Positions 60,518 to 64,000 of a DNA stretch of 64,000 bases are shown one piece after another. The stretch lies in assembly GCA_030427145.1 (NCBI GenBank), contig JAUHWT010000013.1, positions 90,933 to 154,932 of the forward strand, read 5' to 3'. The position numbers were made by a program, and so were the translations under genes. Source of the DNA: Alphaproteobacteria bacterium (lineage in GTDB: Bacteria > Pseudomonadota > Alphaproteobacteria > Rhodobacterales > Rhodobacteraceae). The stretch's first letter is position 1. Every line of letters begins with the position of its first letter. The notes under the pieces were generated by a model, which was given only the letters and a program-made list of their open reading frames with translations, was not told the origin of the DNA and made no database searches.

Positions 60518-61839
60518 GCATGTCATCGAATACATCGAACGTTCGCCCGTCGACCCTGGCAATGGTTTGCCCCGAGCACGCAGAGGCGTTTTCCTCGGGA
60601 ATGGCGTTTGCCCATGCCGCGCGCATGGACCTGGACGAGCTGATGACGGATCAGGCCGAGGCGTTTTGGCCCGAAGAAGGTTCGCGCATGTCCCGGTACC
60701 GGCCCTACGTGGTTCGCGATGGCGTGCTGCATGTTCCGGTGCAGGGGTCGCTACTGGACAAATTCCCTTTTGCCTTCAGTGACATTGCGACGGGTTACGA
60801 ATACATCGAGGCCGCTGTGGCCCGCGGCATGGGTGACCCGGACGTTCTCGGCATCGCACTGGACATAGATTCCCCGGGCGGCGTGGTGGCCGGAAACTTC
60901 GACCTGGTTGACCGCCTTTACAGCATGCGTGGCACCAAGCCGATCCGGGCCGTGGTGAACGAACACGCCTTCTCCGCCGCCTACAGCATTGCGTCCGTGG
61001 CCGACCACATCGTGGTTGCGCGCACCGGTGGTGTCGGGTCGATCGGCGTTCTGACCATGCATGTTGACCAGTCCAAGCGACTCGAGCAGGCGGGCCTGTC
61101 GGTCACACTGATTCACAGCGGTGCGAAAAAAGTCGACGGCAATCGATTTGAACCGCTGTCTGAGAGCGTACGCGAGGATATCCAGCGGCGCATTGACGCA
61201 TCGTACGACATTTTCGTGGCAACCGTTGCCCGCAATCGCGGGATTTCGGAGGACGCCGTTCGCGCCACGGAAGCGGCAACATTCATGCCGTCGGAAGCAA
61301 TCGCGAACGGACTTGCTGACGAAATCGGCGCATCTGCCGACGCTATCGCGGCCTTTGCCGCACTTCTCACGAACAAAGGAGACCGTGATATGGCTACCAA
61401 GCCGGATACCAACGAAAACGAACCGACCATCACTGTAGCTGCTGCGAACGCGGCGCAGACCTCGGCCGTGGAAGCTGCTGTTGCTGAGGCAACCGCTGAT
61501 GCGATGGCGAAAGGCGTCGAGGCAGAGCGTGCCCGCATCAAGTCGATCCTTGAGAGCGACGTTGCCAAGAGCCGCCCGCGCGCCGCGCTCAATACGGCGC
61601 TTCGCGTCAACATGAGCGCCGAAGATGCTGCCGACTTTCTCGCCACCCTGCCCGAAGAGGCCGCAACCGAGAGTGGTGACGGCGCCGGCGCCCCCAAGGG
61701 TATGTTCAAGGACGCGATGAACAACTCCGACAACCCGGACTTGGGCACAGGTGGCGGTAAGTCGCTGAAGGGTCCGCGCATCAGCGCAGATTACCTGAAG
61801 GAAATCACCGCGCGCTTCGACGGCCGTCAGTCCGCCTGA
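60514..61839 (+). CDS. S49 head-maturation protease fused to scaffold
   Basis: A 441-residue protein. Residues 40-285 are an SppA/ClpP-fold S49 peptidase, with DSPGGVVAGNFDLVD, the nucleophile Ser in EHAFSAAYSIAS, and TGGVGSIGVLTMH. Residues 293-441 are the acidic, Ala-rich scaffold part. This is the lambda C/Nu3 arrangement. GTG 60514 follows AGGAGAGAGAATC and overlaps the portal stop. It cleaves portal and scaffold during prohead assembly in the known family. Confidence 0.9.
   Translation: MSMSSNTSNVRPSTLAMVCPEHAEAFSSGMAFAHAARMDLDELMTDQAEAFWPEEGSRMSRYRPYVVRDGVLHVPVQGSLLDKFPFAFSDIATGYEYIEAAVARGMGDPDVLGIALDIDSPGGVVAGNFDLVDRLYSMRGTKPIRAVVNEHAFSAAYSIASVADHIVVARTGGVGSIGVLTMHVDQSKRLEQAGLSVTLIHSGAKKVDGNRFEPLSESVREDIQRRIDASYDIFVATVARNRGISEDAVRATEAATFMPSEAIANGLADEIGASADAIAAFAALLTNKGDRDMATKPDTNENEPTITVAAANAAQTSAVEAAVAEATADAMAKGVEAERARIKSILESDVAKSRPRAALNTALRVNMSAEDAADFLATLPEEAATESGDGAGAPKGMFKDAMNNSDNPDLGTGGGKSLKGPRISADYLKEITARFDGRQSA
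61390..61839 (+). CDS. nested in-frame scaffold protein (Nu3-like)
   Basis: Within the protease gene, AAAGGAG stands eight bases before an in-frame ATG at 61390 (codon 293), giving a 149-residue protein ATKPDTNENEPTITVAAANA… rich in Ala and Glu, with helical KGVEAERARIKSILESDVAK. In lambda, Nu3 is made from an in-frame start inside gene C. The binding site and boundary position match that scheme; translation from here is inferred. Confidence 0.7.
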   Translation: MATKPDTNENEPTITVAAANAAQTSAVEAAVAEATADAMAKGVEAERARIKSILESDVAKSRPRAALNTALRVNMSAEDAADFLATLPEEAATESGDGAGAPKGMFKDAMNNSDNPDLGTGGGKSLKGPRISADYLKEITARFDGRQSA

Positions 61840-61857
61840 TCCGACTCTGATCCGTGA

Positions 61858-61879
61858 CAGGTGCCTCCCGGGGCGCCTG
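61858..61879 (+). terminator. intercistronic hairpin after the protease gene
   Basis: CAGGTGCC (61858-61865) pairs with GGCGCCTG (61872-61879), one G-T pair, loop of six, then TTAAA. It lies between protease/scaffold and the highly expressed decoration and capsid genes and could attenuate upstream message or stabilise the downstream one. Confidence 0.5.
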
Positions 61880-61914
61880 TTAAACCGAAAACATTTGAAA
61901 CGAGGAGTTGCCCC

Positions 61915-62337
61915 ATGGCGACCATTCCGAACAATCAGAACACCGCGGGCATCCCTTCGCAGTCCACCGAGACGCTGTCCGTCGTAAATCCGTCCCTCGT
62001 CACCGGCAGCACGCCGGCACTGGCGACCGTCGACATGATCGTCGCCGCGTCGCAGGACATCCCGGCGCTTTCCGCAGTCGGACTGGACGGCAGCGGTCGC
62101 CTGATCCCGGCCGTATCCGGCACCACGCAGGCAATCGGCATCACCGTGGCCGCCGTGGTCAGCCCCGCCGGCACCGATTATATCGCGGCACCCGTCTACC
62201 GCCAGGGCGTTCTGAACCCCGACGCGATCGACTGGCCCGCGTCCTACGACACCGATGCAAAGAAATTTGCAGCGTTCAACGGCGCCCCCACGCCGACCTC
62301 CATCATCATCCGCAAGCCGAAAGCAGGCTCGGTATAA
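61915..62337 (+). CDS. head decoration protein (gpD-like)
   Basis: A 140-residue protein, ATIPNNQNTAGIPSQSTETL…VAASQDIPALSAVGLDGSGRLIPAVSGTTQAIG, with beta-rich, low-charge character and position between scaffold and capsid genes, as for lambda gpD, which caps the three-fold sites. GAGGAG precedes ATG 61915; the frame is open further up without a site. Confidence 0.82.
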   Translation: MATIPNNQNTAGIPSQSTETLSVVNPSLVTGSTPALATVDMIVAASQDIPALSAVGLDGSGRLIPAVSGTTQAIGITVAAVVSPAGTDYIAAPVYRQGVLNPDAIDWPASYDTDAKKFAAFNGAPTPTSIIIRKPKAGSV

Positions 62338-62388
62338 CCAACGCGACGTAGTTCTCGCCGCTGAATCAACAATGTACGGAGTCTGACA

Positions 62389-63459
62389 ATGTCGCTTCAA
62401 CTTTGGACCACGCAGGATCTTCTTGCAACCCTGACTGACGATCGCAAAAATGCGATCCCGTCCTATTTCCTGGACACCTACTTCTCCGAGACGCACTACT
62501 CGGACGCGAAGGAGATCATGATTGCAGATCTCCCGCAGGCTGACCGGTACATGGCGCCGTTCGTTCTGCCGACCGAGCAGGGTAAACCGATCTACCAGCA
62601 AAAGGGCGAAGAGGTTAAGTTCCTCACCCCGGCGTATATCAAACCGAAAGACGCGGTTCGCCCGGTAGAGGCACGGGTGCCTACAATCGGCGAAATTCTC
62701 GGCGGGGCCCTGAGTGTGCAGGAGCGCTTCGATATCGCCGTGAACAAGCGCATCGACTACCACCTTCGCGCAATCCGCATGCGCATCGCATGGATGGCAG
62801 CCCGATCGTTCATCGACGGCAAACTCACCATGACCTACGATCGGGACCAGGGCGAGGCGTTCCCTGAAGTGACAATCGACTTCGGTCGCGACTCCGGTCA
62901 CTACGTGGTGAAGAACGCCAATTACTGGGACGCACCGGGCACCAAAATCCTGGACGACATTCAGGGCTATGCTGACACCATGCACGCCGCCCGCAACGGT
63001 GGCTTCCCCACGCGCATGTATGTCGGATCCTCCGTGGCGTCGGTGTTCAAAAACAACACCCAGATCAAGGGCGAGATGGACACAACGTACCGTGGTAATT
63101 CGGTTAACATCCAGACCGGCATTATGACCCGGGCCGAACCGGTGAATTACATCGGCAACCTGAGCGGCGGTATTGAGGTATACTCGTACAAGGATGACGT
63201 CCAGGCTGCAAACGGCGACATGGTTCCGATCCTGGCGCCCAAGGAAATCCTCCTTGTCGCACCCGGCGCAATGGGCGTAAAGGCATACGGTGCCATCTAT
63301 GACACCGAGGCACTGGCCGGCGGCGGTTTCCGCGGTGACATCTTCCCCAAGATGTTCAAGAGCGACGACCCCAGCGAGATTTTCGTCATGCACCAGTCGG
63401 CACCTCTGCCGATTCCGCTTTACCCGAACCGCACCTTCCGGGCGCAGGTTCTGGCGTAA
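62389..63459 (+). CDS. major capsid protein (gpE-like)
   Basis: A 356-residue HK97-fold protein of the lambda gpE type: LWTTQDLLATLTDDRKNAIP, ARVPTIGEILGGALSVQERF, MRIAWMAARSFIDGKLTM and, near the end, ALAGGGFRGDIFPKMFKSDDPSE. Full normal length. A strong terminator follows its stop by 20 bases, as expected for the most abundant message. Confidence 0.93.
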   Translation: MSLQLWTTQDLLATLTDDRKNAIPSYFLDTYFSETHYSDAKEIMIADLPQADRYMAPFVLPTEQGKPIYQQKGEEVKFLTPAYIKPKDAVRPVEARVPTIGEILGGALSVQERFDIAVNKRIDYHLRAIRMRIAWMAARSFIDGKLTMTYDRDQGEAFPEVTIDFGRDSGHYVVKNANYWDAPGTKILDDIQGYADTMHAARNGGFPTRMYVGSSVASVFKNNTQIKGEMDTTYRGNSVNIQTGIMTRAEPVNYIGNLSGGIEVYSYKDDVQAANGDMVPILAPKEILLVAPGAMGVKAYGAIYDTEALAGGGFRGDIFPKMFKSDDPSEIFVMHQSAPLPIPLYPNRTFRAQVLA

Positions 63460-63478
63460 CGCCGTAGAGCAGACCCTT

Positions 63479-63505
63479 GCGCGCCCTGTGACGGGGCGCG
63501 CTTTT
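63479..63505 (+). terminator. Rho-independent terminator after the capsid gene
   Basis: GCGCGCCC (63479-63486), a seven-base loop and GGGCGCGC (63494-63501) followed by TTTT. Eight GC pairs with a U run, 20 bases past the stop. Confidence 0.8.
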
Positions 63506-63530
63506 CCATAAATTTTCGGGAATTGATAGA

Positions 63531-63902
63531 ATGGCCAAGTACATCGCCAAAGCGACGATTGAGTATGCCCGGCCGGACGGCTCCGTGGCAGTGGTTCGGG
63601 CGAAGGACGCCAAGCGTGGCGACACCGGCGAAATCGCTGACCTCGACGAAAAGTCCGCGGCACGCCTGCTCGCAATGGGTGCAATCGTTGCGGATCCGAC
63701 GGCAGAAAAGGTTGAGGCGGAGACTGCCAAAGCTGCTGCTGACAAGGCTGCTGCTGAAGAGGCTGACAAAGCCGCCAAGGCTGAGAAGGCTGCCGCCGAA
63801 AAGGCCGCCAAGGCTGAGAAGGCCGCCGCCGCGAAGGCTGCTGCCGCGAAGGCCGCCAAAGCCGAAAAGGCTACTGAGGACAAAGGCGAAGACCTGCTCT
63901 GA
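63531..63902 (+). CDS. phage protein with Lys/Ala-rich repetitive tail
   Basis: A 123-residue protein. Residues 1-60 form a small domain (AKYIAKATIEYARPDGSVAV…GDTGEIADLDEKSAARLLAMGA), like short head-completion or adaptor proteins. Residues 62-118 are almost only Ala, Lys and Glu in AEKAA/AKAAK units, a long single helix. GGGA precedes the ATG. It overlaps the next gene (TGATG). Function is not recognised. Confidence 0.7.
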   Translation: MAKYIAKATIEYARPDGSVAVVRAKDAKRGDTGEIADLDEKSAARLLAMGAIVADPTAEKVEAETAKAAADKAAAEEADKAAKAEKAAAEKAAKAEKAAAAKAAAAKAAKAEKATEDKGEDLL

Positions 63903-64000
63903 TGGCGGGGTGGCGCGACATAGTTCGTGCTTCTACGCGGGACGCGCATGACGTCATGCGCGTCCGTGGCGTTTATTTGACCCACGCCGGCGCGACTCCA
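63902..64000 (+). CDS. N-terminal part of a phage protein, cut by the right edge
   Basis: An open frame from ATG 63902 to the last base gives 33 residues (AGWRDIVRASTRDAHDVMRV, then RGVYLTHAGATP). Translation is coupled to the previous stop. By position it should be a head-tail joining or connector protein (lambda FII/Z region); the fragment is too short to tell. Confidence 0.6.
   Translation, partial: MAGWRDIVRASTRDAHDVMRVRGVYLTHAGATP

Larger units (their letters stand above)
49424..64000. mobile_element. integrated lambda-like prophage, left part only
   Basis: Starting in the 3-prime end of a tRNA, the block holds a tyrosine integrase, a serine recombinase, an accessory zone of tiny genes and then a lambda-order packaging and head module (TerS, TerL, gpW, portal, protease/scaffold, gpD, gpE). 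Head genes run to the right edge, so tail, lysis, replication and attR lie outside. No repressor, Cro-like protein or replication gene is seen in this part, so these presumably sit at the far end. The exact attL core within the tRNA 3-prime end is inferred. Confidence 0.88.

Noticed and set aside
60751..63684. Minus-strand open frame of 977 codons across protease, decoration and capsid genes.
   Set aside because: It is exactly antisense to well-supported head genes; high-GC third-position bias opens such frames. The translation is Arg/His-rich with no family motif and no ribosome binding site.

Overview
The window is chromosomal DNA of an alphaproteobacterium, most likely a marine Rhodobacterales (Roseobacter-type) organism. 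This rests on gene content and style: TauE/SafE paired with a TIGR02186 protein, pssA-psd, glnD beside murJ, a DUF1127 microprotein, Liv and TRAP uptake systems, a perfect CtrA-type box, and a high-GC genome with many four-base ATGA gene overlaps. No database search was possible; identities come from motifs, lengths and context.

Region by region. 1-153 is the C-terminal tip of a helicase. 158-1833 (minus) holds the TIGR02186/TauE pair. 1896-7364 (minus) is a compact BMP-type nucleoside importer operon that ends in purine nucleoside phosphorylase, so uptake and phosphorolysis are coupled. 7514-10860 (minus) is housekeeping: rimI, tsaB, a NifU-like protein, a universal stress protein with a TTG start, and trpS. 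11332-14769 (plus) has a membrane cyclic-nucleotide-binding protein, psd, pssA and a nitronate-monooxygenase-like gene broken by an in-frame TAA. 14766-20285 (minus) is murJ, glnD and a PBP-activator lipoprotein. 20473-36606 carries rsmI, yraN, gshB, a large MscS channel, comM, a ChaN-like protein, coaBC-dut-(TM-GNAT)-ThiF, a probable 6S RNA, the 5-FTHF cyclo-ligase gene, a YmdB phosphoesterase, an SLC13/RCK transporter, yebC and a YbaY/META protein. 36626-42828 (minus) is an aldo/keto reductase and a complete branched-chain amino-acid ABC operon. 43035-44847 holds apbC and a DUF1127 gene with a structured leader and trailer. 44953-49130 (minus) is a DadA-like oxidase with a TRAP transporter.

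From 49370 the sequence changes. A tRNA with anticodon CAT is followed at once by an AT-rich stretch and a DUF4102-type tyrosine integrase: the left end of a prophage that continues past the right edge. Its accessory zone (50.8-55.6 kb) carries a serine recombinase, a MazG-like pyrophosphohydrolase, a Lar-like zinc protein and about a dozen tiny genes. Then comes a lambda-type packaging and head module: TerS (DUF1441-like), TerL (GpA), gpW-like, portal, S49 protease with a nested scaffold start, gpD-like decoration protein and gpE-like capsid protein.

The most unusual signal is in the accessory zone. The tiny genes on both strands are joined by one recurrent junction (about TCCAACTAACCCCGGAGG) that contains or abuts the stop codon and supplies the next ribosome binding site. 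One gene is duplicated with 213 identical bases, and both ends of the duplication fall inside this junction. I read this as a shuffling array of single-gene cassettes; that reading is an inference.
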